Positions 33,860 to 43,881 of a stretch of DNA of 64,000 nt are shown piece after piece. The position numbers and the translations under genes were made by a program. The notes under the pieces were generated by a model that was given only the letters and a program-made list of their open reading frames with translations, made no database searches and was not told the origin of the DNA. The stretch is taken from the NCBI GenBank assembly GCA_004297725.1, contig SCUS01000054.1, positions 1-64,000 of the forward strand, read 5' to 3'. Numbering within the stretch: position 1 is the stretch's first letter; each line of letters opens with the position of its first letter. This DNA is from Myxococcaceae bacterium. Its GTDB lineage: Bacteria; Myxococcota_A; Polyangia; Polyangiales; Ga0077539.

Positions 33860-34738
33860 ATGACTCGATACTTCTCCAGGGTGACCTTCGTTGCGGCGCT
33901 GCTCGCCGTGGGCGGCTGCGGCAGCACGGTGGTGGCCCCTCCGCCTCCGGTCGACGGCGGCGTGGTGTGCCGCTTCCCCGACGGCACCGAGTGCCGCCAG
34001 GGGCAGAGCTGCCCCTCTCCCGACGGGTGCAACACCTGCGCGTGCTCGGGCGACGGCCTGCTCGCCTGCACGGCGAGGGCGTGCGTCGACGGCGGTCCGG
34101 CGGACGTCCCTGCGAGGAGGGCGTGCGTGTCGGGCGCGGACTGCGCGCTCGGCGAGGAGTGCCACATCGTCGAGGGCTGCGCGACGCCGAGCTACTGCGG
34201 CCCGATGCTCGGCCGGGTGTGCACCGGCGACGTGACGCCCTACTGCGGCTGCGACGGGCGAACCTTCTTCGCCAGCTCGACCTGCCCCACGCGAACCTAC
34301 GAGCGCCGGGGCGCCTGCGAGGGCGTCGACGCGGGCTCGCCGACGGACGGGGGAGGGACGTGCCGCAGCACCGGGGACTGTCCCCCGTCGATGATGTGCC
34401 AGGGGGCGCAGGGCTGCGACGTCCCGTGGCGCTGCGTCCCGGCCACGGCCTGTACGCCGGACATCGCGCGCTTCTGCGGCTGCGACGGGGTCACCTTCGA
34501 GGGAAGCTCCACCTGTCCGGGTCGGCCCTACCGCGCCTTCGGTCGCTGCCCCATGCCAGACGGCGGAACCTCCTGCGCCCCGATGGACGCCGTCGGCGAG
34601 GGCCTCTGCGACGGGTACTTCGGCGTCGCGTGGAACGGCTCCTCCTGCGTCTCCATCACCGGCTGCCGCTGCGTCGGAGCGGACTGCCCCAGAGCCTACC
34701 GAGACCGCGAGGAGTGCGTCGCGGCCTGCGGCGGCTGA
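33860..34738 (+). CDS. Cys-rich lipoprotein with Kazal-like motifs
   Basis: 292 residues from ATG 33860 (a GTG 10 codons earlier is possible). Lipobox LLAVGGC. Two copies of a module ending YCGCDGRTFFASSTC and FCGCDGVTFEGSSTCPGRPY resemble Kazal-type inhibitor cores. The end CRCVGADCPRAYRDREECVAACGG looks like the last helix of a Kunitz domain. This suggests, without proof, a surface protease inhibitor or binding protein. It sits alone between feoA (divergent) and the TerB-like gene. Confidence 0.75.
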   Translation: MTRYFSRVTFVAALLAVGGCGSTVVAPPPPVDGGVVCRFPDGTECRQGQSCPSPDGCNTCACSGDGLLACTARACVDGGPADVPARRACVSGADCALGEECHIVEGCATPSYCGPMLGRVCTGDVTPYCGCDGRTFFASSTCPTRTYERRGACEGVDAGSPTDGGGTCRSTGDCPPSMMCQGAQGCDVPWRCVPATACTPDIARFCGCDGVTFEGSSTCPGRPYRAFGRCPMPDGGTSCAPMDAVGEGLCDGYFGVAWNGSSCVSITGCRCVGADCPRAYRDREECVAACGG

Positions 34739-34812
34739 GGGGTCGCGCGGGCCTTGTGGGCGTGCTCCGCCGGTGCCAGATTCGCACCGCGCGGGGCGCA
34801 GAGGAGTTTCCC

Positions 34813-35265
34813 ATGAGCGAGAGCGAGATGGCCGACCGCATCGATGTGATCACCGACCTCCTGATGGGGGCCGCGTACTCCGACGGGTCGCTCGAAGGCC
34901 GCGAGGAGGCCACCGTGCGCCGGCTCCTCGGAGAGCTGCTCGACGGGGCGCTGCCGGCGGCGACGGACGCGCGCATCGCGAAGTTCTCCCCGGAGGGCTT
35001 CGACCTGGAGGAGACCGCGGCGCCCTTCCGCGACGACAGCCCCGAGCGCAAGCGCAAGCTCCTCGAGCTGGTGGTCGCGGTGCGCGACGCCGATGACGTC
35101 TTCGACACCGACGAGGACGACTACATGACCGCGCTGGCCCGGGCGCTCGGCATGAAGCCCGAGGAGTACGCCGACCTCGCGCTGCAGATCGAGGAGCTGC
35201 GCAGCTCGCTCGACGAGGTGCGGCGCTCGATGCCGCCGGTGCTGCTCACGGCGCGCAAGAGCTGA
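34813..35265 (+). CDS. TerB-like helical protein
   Basis: 150 residues, all-helical and acidic. MADRIDVITDLLMGAAYSDGSLEGREEATVRRLLGEL and the second half with DDVFDTDEDDYMTALARALGM follow the TerB/DUF533 pattern, in which two acid-rich loops (AYSDG, VFDTDED) may bind divalent metal. These proteins are implicated in stress responses; the exact role is unknown. A GAGGAG ribosome site precedes the ATG. Confidence 0.75.
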   Translation: MSESEMADRIDVITDLLMGAAYSDGSLEGREEATVRRLLGELLDGALPAATDARIAKFSPEGFDLEETAAPFRDDSPERKRKLLELVVAVRDADDVFDTDEDDYMTALARALGMKPEEYADLALQIEELRSSLDEVRRSMPPVLLTARKS

Positions 35266-35284
35266 GAGGGTAAGGGCGCCCCGC

Positions 35285-35608
35285 TCAGTGGATGCGGTGG
35301 GGGTAGGCCGCCACCACGTCGCGGGCCGGGCGCTCGATGCGCTCGACCACGGAGGTGACCAGGTCGCGCTCGCCGCGGCGGAAGTACACCGAGTGGCCGA
35401 TCTGAGGGTGCTCGAGGGTGGGGATGATCCCGCCCTCGACGTGCTTGAGCGCGCCGGCGAGGCGGCGGCCCACGGCGGGGTGGTCGTCGCGCCAGCGGTC
35501 GACGCCGCGGTCTCTCACGGCCACGCAGACCTCGGCGCGGACGTGATACTCGGTGTTGCGCGTCACGAACACCCGGTGCACCCGCCGCTCTGAACCTTCG
35601 TACGACAT
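35285..35608 (-). CDS. Protein of unknown function (107 aa)
   Basis: A small soluble protein with no recognised domain: MSYEGSERRVHRVFVTRN, then VCVAVRDRGVDRW, and IGHSVYFRRGERDLVTSVVERIERP. The beta-strand/arginine pattern could be a PilZ-like fold, but key motifs are not obvious. The ribosome site GGAGG is well placed, which supports it being a real gene. Convergent with the TerB-like gene. Confidence 0.65.
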   Translation of the reverse strand: MSYEGSERRVHRVFVTRNTEYHVRAEVCVAVRDRGVDRWRDDHPAVGRRLAGALKHVEGGIIPTLEHPQIGHSVYFRRGERDLVTSVVERIERPARDVVAAYPHRIH

Positions 35609-35677
35609 CGTCGGCCTCCTGCGAGCCGCAGCCGTACGCCCGACGGGTTCGACCCGTCCAGAAACCCGATGGACCGG

Positions 35678-36580
35678 TCAGTGGTCGTCGATGGGGCCGT
35701 TCTCCTCGGGCGCGGCGCGCGGCGCGTCCTCCTGTCCCGCCTCGCCCTCCGGCGTGAGCAGGGCGAGCGCCCACCGCTCGGTGCTCGAGCTCTCGTGCAG
35801 GAACATCGTCGCCCTCGCCCGGATGCCGTCGAGGGCGCGGTCGGCCGCGCGAAGCTCCGCCGCCAGCGCCGGGGGAGCTCCCGCGGAGATGCCCGGGTAG
35901 AGCGAGCGCAGCTCGTTGGCGAGCGCCACCGAGCGCTCGAAGATCATCGCCTGCGCCGCCGAGCGCCGCAGCACCCGCACGAGCTGCGCGAGCACCGCCG
36001 GGCCGTCGGCCCCCTGGGTGCCCTCGATCGCGCCGGGCTCGCAGCGCGGCTCCGGGGGCGGCGCGGCGGAGGTGGCCGTCCGCGGCGGAGGGAGCGTCCC
36101 GGAGGGCGTCGTCCTCACCACCCTCAGCGTCTCCTCCAGCGCGACCAGCACGTCGTCCTGCGGGGTGTCGCCGGTCGCCCGCGCGGAGGTCTCGATCCAT
36201 CGGGCGAGGGCCGCCTCGGACTCCAGCGAGCGCCGCAGCCGGGTGGGCGCCCGCCCGATGCCGGTGTGGCTCAGCCTCGCCTGGGCCACCTCCCCGACGC
36301 GCGCCAGGGAGCCCTCCGCCGGGATGCAGAGCATCACCTGCAGCGGGCGGAGCACCTCGATGCGCCGCAGGTCGGCCGTCGCCAGCTCCCGCTGCAGCGA
36401 GTACAGCGTGGCGAACCACCGGGTGCGCGCCTCGCTGTCGGCCACCACGCGCTGCTCCCGGTCGACCCTCGTGGCGCGCTGCGGGCGGCCCGACGCGCAG
36501 GCCGTGAGCGCCGCCAGCAGGAGACCCAGGGGCAGGCCTCGGCCGCTCAACGGTCGACACTCCGGGACAAGAAAATACAA
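35678..36580 (-). CDS. Lipoprotein of unknown function
   Basis: Up to 300 residues. The signal LGLLLAALTAC gives a lipobox. The mature part is helical and ends in an acidic tail (APEENGPIDDH). A central Pro/Thr/Ala-rich linker separates two helical halves. The start is uncertain: a TTG at 36580 is the farthest one and several later TTG/CTG codons would place the signal peptide closer to the start. No family was recognised. Confidence 0.6.
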   Translation of the reverse strand: MYFLVPECRPLSGRGLPLGLLLAALTACASGRPQRATRVDREQRVVADSEARTRWFATLYSLQRELATADLRRIEVLRPLQVMLCIPAEGSLARVGEVAQARLSHTGIGRAPTRLRRSLESEAALARWIETSARATGDTPQDDVLVALEETLRVVRTTPSGTLPPPRTATSAAPPPEPRCEPGAIEGTQGADGPAVLAQLVRVLRRSAAQAMIFERSVALANELRSLYPGISAGAPPALAAELRAADRALDGIRARATMFLHESSSTERWALALLTPEGEAGQEDAPRAAPEENGPIDDH

Positions 36581-36702
36581 GTCGGCGACAACTTCACGGG
36601 GCTCAAAACGCTATCACCACAGCGGTTTCCACGCGGTGCCGAAAACGTGAGGCAACGCCGCATGAGGCGCTACTCACGACCTCGTCGAAGCACGGAGCGT
36701 TC

Positions 36703-38256
<1,554 letters not shown>

Positions 38257-38351
38257 ACGCCCCTCCTGTCTCCTCCTTCACCATCCCTCCCGCAGCGCAC
38301 CGTCTGGTGTAGGGTGCCTCGCCCCTAAGGTCGGGCACCTCGACACCCTCC

Positions 38352-39860
38352 ATGGACCTCCGCCGCCTCGTCCGAAACATCTCGTCCCAGTGGCTCGCCC
38401 TCGGCGCGCAGCTGCTCATCAGCGTGCTGATGACGCCCTTCATGGTGAAGCGGCTCGGCGACGACGGCTACGGCATCATCGCGCTGATCTCCGGCCTCGT
38501 CGGCTACTCCGGCATCCTCTATTTCGGCCTCGGCGCGGCGGTGGTGAAGTTCGTCGCGGAGCACCACGCCAAGGAGAACTACGACGAGCTCAACGCCACC
38601 TGCTCGACGATCTTCGGGGTCTACCTGGCCTTCGGAGCGCTCTGCTTCGCGTTCGCGCTCGCGCTCCTCGGCCCGCTGCCCTGGCTCTTCAAGATCCCCG
38701 CGCAGCACGCCAACGACGCGAGGATCATGCTGCTGATGATGGGCGTCGGGCTGCTGGTGCAGTTTCCGGGCAGCGTCTACGGCGGCATCCTGATGGGCCT
38801 CGAGCGCTTCGACGTGATGAACAAGTACAACTTCGTACTGCTCATCCTGCGTAGCGCCGCGGTCTTCACGGTGCTGCTCGCGCGGCCGACGGTGGTGCTC
38901 GTGGGGGCCGTCACCATGGCCTCGCTCATCGCCGAGCAGGTGTTCGCGTACGTCTACGCCCGTCGCACGCTCCCGCGGCTGCAGCTCTCCCTCGCGCGCT
39001 TCGAGCGCCCGCGGCTCAAGGTGCTCTTCACCTTCTCGGCGCAGTCCTTCCTGTTCACGCTCTCCGAGAAGCTGATCAATTACACCGACGAGTTCGTCAT
39101 CTCGCAGGCGCGAGGCCCCGGCGCGGTCACCCTCTACGTGATCCCGCTGCGGCTCGTCGACTACGCCCGCGACGCGCTCGACAAGGCCACGCTGGTGCTC
39201 ATGCCCGGCGTGTCGGCCACCGCGGCGCGCGGCGACCTCCAGGCGCTGCAGTCCCTCTGGCGCTTCGGCAACAAGGCCATCATGTGCCTCGTCGCCCCGG
39301 TGGCGCTGGTCTTCCTGATGTGGGGCGAGCACGTGCTGTCGCTCTGGCTCGACCCCGTGCGCGGCCACCGGGGCATGCCCGTGCTCTTCTGGCTGGCGCT
39401 GGCGTTCATCGCGCAGGTGGCAGGGCGCGGCATCGCCCGCCCCATCTTCGAGGGCCTCGGCGAGCTCTCCACCCCGGCCCGCATCACGGTCATCGAGGGC
39501 GTCGTCAACCTGCTGATGTCCGTGGTGCTGGTGCGCCTCTGGGGCGTCGAGGGCGTGGCCTTCGCGACCTTCGTGCCCGCCGCGGTGACGGGCCTCGTGG
39601 TGATGCCGTGGTTCGTCTGCCGGCGCCTCGAGACCTCCTACCTGAAGCACCTCGTCAACACCTTCCTGAGGACGCTGCCGCCGCTCGCGCCCTGCGCCGG
39701 GCTGCTGCTGGCGGCCGAGCGCTATGGCCTCCACCGCCGGGTGCTCCCCATGGGCGCGACCTGCCTCGCGGTGCTGGTCACCTACCTGTTCTTCGCGTGG
39801 TGGATCACCTTCAAGGCCGAGGACCGGCGGGTGATCAAGGCGCGGATGGGACGGGGCTGA
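38352..39860 (+). CDS. Oligosaccharide flippase (Wzx/MATE-fold)
   Basis: 502 residues and about 12-14 membrane helices. The first hundred residues (MTPFMVKRLGDDGYGI, GLVGYSGILYFGL) are typical of polysaccharide biosynthesis flippases, as are YTDEFVISQ and LVLMPGVSA. It flips lipid-linked glycans across the inner membrane. A TAGGGT hexamer lies 36 nt upstream. Placed just after the GT2 gene, so the two may work in the same polysaccharide pathway. Confidence 0.88.
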   Translation: MDLRRLVRNISSQWLALGAQLLISVLMTPFMVKRLGDDGYGIIALISGLVGYSGILYFGLGAAVVKFVAEHHAKENYDELNATCSTIFGVYLAFGALCFAFALALLGPLPWLFKIPAQHANDARIMLLMMGVGLLVQFPGSVYGGILMGLERFDVMNKYNFVLLILRSAAVFTVLLARPTVVLVGAVTMASLIAEQVFAYVYARRTLPRLQLSLARFERPRLKVLFTFSAQSFLFTLSEKLINYTDEFVISQARGPGAVTLYVIPLRLVDYARDALDKATLVLMPGVSATAARGDLQALQSLWRFGNKAIMCLVAPVALVFLMWGEHVLSLWLDPVRGHRGMPVLFWLALAFIAQVAGRGIARPIFEGLGELSTPARITVIEGVVNLLMSVVLVRLWGVEGVAFATFVPAAVTGLVVMPWFVCRRLETSYLKHLVNTFLRTLPPLAPCAGLLLAAERYGLHRRVLPMGATCLAVLVTYLFFAWWITFKAEDRRVIKARMGRG

Positions 39861-41166
39861 GCACCGCGCGCAGCCCGCTCGCGTACTCCGGCGGGATCTT
39901 CTCCCACTGGTACGAGAGGTCCTGCTTCGGGAGCTTCGTGTCGTAGTCGCGCACGAGGCGCACCATGAAGGCCTTCATCAGCAGCGTGGAGAAGTCCACG
40001 CCGGCGCACTTGTGGCCCTTCAAGGGCTCGCCGACGCCCTGAGGGAAGAAGCCCGTGGGGTGCTTCTGGTCCTCCGCGCGGCCTTCGGCGAAGCGGTCGG
40101 GGTCGAAGCGCTCGGGGTCGGCGAAGAGCTCGGGGTCGTTGCCGCTCGCGAAGTTGCAGAGCATCACCATCCACCCCGCGGGGACGGTCTTCCCCTCCAG
40201 GGTGAACTCGCTCTTCGCCTTGCCGAAGCTCACCGCCACGAAGGGCGCCCGGCGCTTCATCTCCCGGGTGATGTTCTCCAGCAGGGGCATCCGGTGCAGC
40301 GCCTCGACGGTGATCGGACCCGCGCCGACGTGCTCCGCGATCTCCGCCCGGAGGCGCTCCCGGAGCTTGTCGTCCTGGGCGAGGGCGACCAGCCCGTGGG
40401 CCATGTGCGCGAAGGTGATGTAGCCCGCGAGGTTGAAGTGGTGCAGCTCCTTGATGGCGTCCTCGCCGGCGATGCGGGTGCCGTCCTCCGCGGGCGTCGC
40501 CAGCATCCGGGAGAGCCCGTCGTCCGTGGGCTTCGCCACGCGCTCGGCCAGCACCCTGCGGTAGCGCTCGAAGATGCGCCCCTGCGCCGCCTTGGCCTTC
40601 GCGAAGGCCGTCCCGGGAATCGGCACCGGGATCGCCGTGAAGGCCTTCACCATCACCTTGAAGTCCGCGACGTTCTCCTCGAACTCCTTGCCCCCCTCGG
40701 AGCCCACCATGGTGCGGGCGATCACCTCCAGCGCGAGCTTCTTCAGATCCTCCGTGAGGGTGCTCTCGCCCGCGGCGGACCAGCGCTCCAGGTAGCGCGC
40801 CACCACCGAGTCCATCACCGGCAGGTACTGCGTGAGCGCCTCCCGGGTGAAGGCCCCCATCACCTGCTGCTTGCGCTGCCGGTGAGGCTCCCCGTCGAGC
40901 AGCGGCAGGCTGGTGCCACCGAAGAGGTCGGCGATGTGCGGCGCCATCCCTCCGCTGCGCTGCACCTTGGACTCGTCGTTGAAGATCCGCGCCCCCTCCG
41001 CGCCGACCAGCAGCGCCGTGTCCTTGAAGAGGATGTTGCTGCGAAACACCTTGCCGTAGCGCGCCTGGTGCGCGTCGACGAAATGAAACTGGTCCTTGAG
41101 GAAGTCCAGGGTCTCGCCCAGCAGGGGAAGGCCCCGATCGCCCGGTGGAAGCGTCGTCTCGCTCAT
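39835..41166 (-). CDS. Cytochrome P450 with atypical haem loop
   Basis: 443 residues. Helix K has EMKRR (ExxR). The haem-ligand region is FPQGVGEPLKGHKCAGVDFS, where the Cys follows a longer loop than the FxxGxRxC standard. The I-helix segment NLAGYITFAHMAHG lacks the usual acid-Thr pair. This arrangement resembles CYP152 peroxygenases or CYP74-type enzymes, which do not use O2 activation in the normal way. The ATG at 41166 (MSETTLPPGDRG) is chosen over a longer open frame. Divergent from the aldolase-like gene by 92 bp; its stop overlaps the flippase end on the other strand. Confidence 0.85.
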   Translation of the reverse strand: MSETTLPPGDRGLPLLGETLDFLKDQFHFVDAHQARYGKVFRSNILFKDTALLVGAEGARIFNDESKVQRSGGMAPHIADLFGGTSLPLLDGEPHRQRKQQVMGAFTREALTQYLPVMDSVVARYLERWSAAGESTLTEDLKKLALEVIARTMVGSEGGKEFEENVADFKVMVKAFTAIPVPIPGTAFAKAKAAQGRIFERYRRVLAERVAKPTDDGLSRMLATPAEDGTRIAGEDAIKELHHFNLAGYITFAHMAHGLVALAQDDKLRERLRAEIAEHVGAGPITVEALHRMPLLENITREMKRRAPFVAVSFGKAKSEFTLEGKTVPAGWMVMLCNFASGNDPELFADPERFDPDRFAEGRAEDQKHPTGFFPQGVGEPLKGHKCAGVDFSTLLMKAFMVRLVRDYDTKLPKQDLSYQWEKIPPEYASGLRAVLSPVPSAP

Positions 41167-41244
41167 TGGTTCTCTGTGTCCCTCTCGCGCCGGAGGATCG
41201 TCCCCTGAGGCCCCGCTGGGAAGCCCCTCCGTCGCCGCTTCCCG

Positions 41245-41250
41245 TACCAT
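41245..41250 (+). promoter_or_regulatory. -10-like TACCAT before the DUF6986-type gene
   Basis: 8 nt before the GTG at 41259; no ribosome site. Confidence 0.4.
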
Positions 41251-41258
41251 CGCGCGCC

Positions 41259-42575
41259 GTGGAGACCTCCCTCGACCCGACCTCCCTGGCCCCGCTCCTC
41301 GCACGCCCCGCTTCCCCGGAGGAGGCGCCGCCCTGGTCGCCGGTGCACACCGTCTACGGCGGCGCCCAGCGCTTCAGCCACGACGTGGTGGCCCGCGTCG
41401 GACGCAACGCCCTGGCGCTGCTCGACACCCTCGCGGGCTCGCTCGACGAGCTTCGCTCGCTGCCCTTCGGCCTCGACGAGCCCCTCGACGACGCCGCGCT
41501 CGACCGCATCCACCGGGGGCTGCGGGACAAGCTCACCCGGGAGCCCGTGGAGGACTACCGCGTCGACTTCGAGGACGGCTTCGGCCCACGCTCCGACGCC
41601 GACGAGGACCGCGCCGTGGTCGAGGCCGCGACGGCGATGGCCCGCGCCCGCCTGGAGGGGACGCTTCCGAAGGGCATCGGACTGAGGGTGAAGGCCCTCT
41701 CGGGCGAGACCGCGGGGCGCTCGGCGCGCACCCTCGACGGCTTCCTGACGACGCTGGCGAGGGCCAACGGTGGAGCCCCCATCGAGGGCATGGTGGCGAC
41801 GCTGCCCAAGGTGACGGAGCGCTCCGAGGTGGCCGCGCTGGCGGAGCTGCTCGGTCGCCTCGAGCGGGCGCTTGGCTGGGCCGAAGGCTCCGTGGGCGTG
41901 GAGCTGATGGTGGAGACGCCGCGCTCGCTGCTGGGCGCCGACGGCGCCGTGGCCTTACCGGGTCTGGTAAGCGCCGCGGGCGGTCGCTGCCGCGCGGTGC
42001 ACCTTGGCGCGTGGGACCTCACCGCCGCGATGGGCGTCGGCGCCGCGCACCAGTCGCTGCTGCACCCCTACTGCGACGCGGCGAGGGCGCTGATGCTGCT
42101 CTCGCTCTCGGGCACCGGGGTGCGCGTGGTGGACGGCGCGACCAACGTGATGCCCGTGGAGCCGCATCGGGGCTCAGAGCTCACGGCGGAGCAGCGGGCG
42201 GAGAACCGTACCGCGGTGGTGGGCGCTCTCTCGGTGATGACGAGGCACTGGAAGCACTCGACCCTGATGGGCGTGCACCAGGGCTGGGACCTCCACCCGG
42301 GGCAGGTGATGTGGCGGCACGCGCTGGTGATCGCCCACGCGAGAGCGGCCTTCCCGGCGACGGCGCGGAGGCTCAAGGCCTTCATCGGGCAGGCAGCGCA
42401 GGCGGTGCGGGCGGGGGCGGTCTTCGACGACGCGGCGACGGGGCAGGGGATGCTGGGCGACGTGCTGCGCGCGGTGGACTCCGGGGCGGTCTCGGAGGCG
42501 GAGGCCGCGGAGGCCGTCGGGGTGGCGCTGGGCTCGCTGAGGACGCGGTCGTTCGCGGCCATCGTGGGGCGCTGA
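41259..42575 (+). CDS. HpcH/HpaI-type aldolase-like protein (DUF6986)
   Basis: 438 residues. The TIM-barrel-like pattern YRVDFEDGFGPRSDADEDR, GLRVKAL, VELMVETPRSLLG and HLGAWDLTAAMGVGA is that of the citrate-lyase-beta/HpcH superfamily, which binds Mg2+ with Glu/Asp at the barrel ends and cleaves or forms C-C bonds in CoA or keto acids. The C-terminal MGVHQGWDLHPGQ is typical of the DUF6986 branch, whose substrate is unknown. GTG at 41259 is preferred; an earlier ATG would overlap the P450 start region. Confidence 0.82.
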   Translation: METSLDPTSLAPLLARPASPEEAPPWSPVHTVYGGAQRFSHDVVARVGRNALALLDTLAGSLDELRSLPFGLDEPLDDAALDRIHRGLRDKLTREPVEDYRVDFEDGFGPRSDADEDRAVVEAATAMARARLEGTLPKGIGLRVKALSGETAGRSARTLDGFLTTLARANGGAPIEGMVATLPKVTERSEVAALAELLGRLERALGWAEGSVGVELMVETPRSLLGADGAVALPGLVSAAGGRCRAVHLGAWDLTAAMGVGAAHQSLLHPYCDAARALMLLSLSGTGVRVVDGATNVMPVEPHRGSELTAEQRAENRTAVVGALSVMTRHWKHSTLMGVHQGWDLHPGQVMWRHALVIAHARAAFPATARRLKAFIGQAAQAVRAGAVFDDAATGQGMLGDVLRAVDSGAVSEAEAAEAVGVALGSLRTRSFAAIVGR

Positions 42576-42583
42576 GGGAGCGT

Positions 42584-43759
42584 TCAGATCCCCTCGATGC
42601 GCACCGGCCCGGAGCGCTCGGTGCCCGGTCGCGCGAGCTGCCCGAAGCCCCCAGTGCCCCAGCAGTAGACCGCGCCGTCGTCCTGGAGCGCGCAGAGGTG
42701 GTACCAGCCGCCCGTCACCCGGCGCGCCCGCCGGATGCCCGCCACGGGTCGCGGCCTCCCGTCGCTGATGGTGCCGCCGTCGGACTCCAGCGAGAAGTCC
42801 GAGCCCCAGAGGACGACCTCTCCCCCGCGGCGGATCGCCGCCCCGGTGATGTACCCCGCGAACACCGACGTGACCTCGGTGAGGTCGCCCACGCGCGTCG
42901 CCGCCTTGGTCGACTCGCCCGCGCCTCGCGAGGCGTTCCAGCCCCAGCAGTGGGGCGCCCCCTCGACGAGCGCGCACCCGGTGTTCAGCCCGACGGAGAT
43001 GCTCTGCGCGGCGCCGATCCCGAGGACCCTCACCGGGATGGCGCTGCAGTCCTCGTCCGGGCCCGTGTCGGGGCAGGCGTGGCGGCCGACGCCGTCGCCC
43101 AGGGCGCCGTGGAAGTTGCGCCCCCAGCAGTACACCGCGCCGTCGGCGGAGCGGGCGCAGGTGTTCGACTCCCCCGCGGAGATCTCCTCCACCGGAGGCA
43201 GACCGACCACCGGCACCGGAGCCTCGTAGGGCTGGAAGTCCCCGGCGCCGAGCTGGCCCCCGCGGTTGTCGCCCCAGCAGAGCACCGCCCGATCGACCGT
43301 GAGGACGCAGGTGTGGGCGCTCCCCATCGCGACGTCGCGGGCCCTCGCCGGCAGCGGTCGAGCGACGGCCCTCGGTCGACCCACGGCGCCCGCCGCGTTG
43401 GTGGACCAGCACGACACCTCGCCGCTCCCGCGCACCGCGCAGCCCTGCGCCGGCGCGTCGGGCTGCACCGCGATGCGCACGGCGTCCGTCAGCTCGGCGA
43501 CCTCCGCGATGGTCCCCGGCGGAGGCGCCGTCGGATCATTGCCGCGGCCGTACTGCCCCCAGCAGCGCACCCGCCCGTCCGATCGCAGGGCGCAGGTGTT
43601 GGGGCCCGCGGCCACGAGGTCCACGATCGGCGGCGGACCCGCGTCGGCGCCGCTGTCCGAGGAGCCTCCCTGGGTGGCGCTCACGGTGACCGCGCAGCCC
43701 GAGGCCACGCCGAGCAGCGCCACGACCCACGAGCCAGACCAGTGCCTTCGAGACGACAT
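42584..43759 (-). CDS. RCC1-repeat lipoprotein
   Basis: 391 residues. Signal with lipobox LGVASGC, an Asp-rich spacer (SSDSGADAG), then seven RCC1-type blades, each with a CWG or similar core: CALRSDGRVRCWGQYG, CAVRGSGEVSCWS, CVLTVDRAVLCWGDN, CARSADGAVYCWGRN, CALVEGAPHCWGWN, EVVLWGSDFS, CALQDDGAVYCWGTG. This is a seven-bladed propeller at the cell surface, a frequent architecture in Myxococcota, likely a binding scaffold. The start is 43759. Confidence 0.87.
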   Translation of the reverse strand: MSSRRHWSGSWVVALLGVASGCAVTVSATQGGSSDSGADAGPPPIVDLVAAGPNTCALRSDGRVRCWGQYGRGNDPTAPPPGTIAEVAELTDAVRIAVQPDAPAQGCAVRGSGEVSCWSTNAAGAVGRPRAVARPLPARARDVAMGSAHTCVLTVDRAVLCWGDNRGGQLGAGDFQPYEAPVPVVGLPPVEEISAGESNTCARSADGAVYCWGRNFHGALGDGVGRHACPDTGPDEDCSAIPVRVLGIGAAQSISVGLNTGCALVEGAPHCWGWNASRGAGESTKAATRVGDLTEVTSVFAGYITGAAIRRGGEVVLWGSDFSLESDGGTISDGRPRPVAGIRRARRVTGGWYHLCALQDDGAVYCWGTGGFGQLARPGTERSGPVRIEGI

Positions 43760-43881
43760 GGCCCGGGACTGTGCCTCCAATGGGGGCGGGGAGGTCAATC
43801 GGGGCCTCGGGGCAGGGCTCGAGTCCCGCGCCAAGGGCGTTGACGCTGGGCGGCGCTGTGGAAGACCCTCCGCGCCGCTCT

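Noticed and set aside
41145..41258. Earlier ATG start of the DUF6986-type gene
   Set aside because: It would overlap the divergent P450 start, and the added residues are not conserved-looking; a -10-like hexamer precedes the later GTG.
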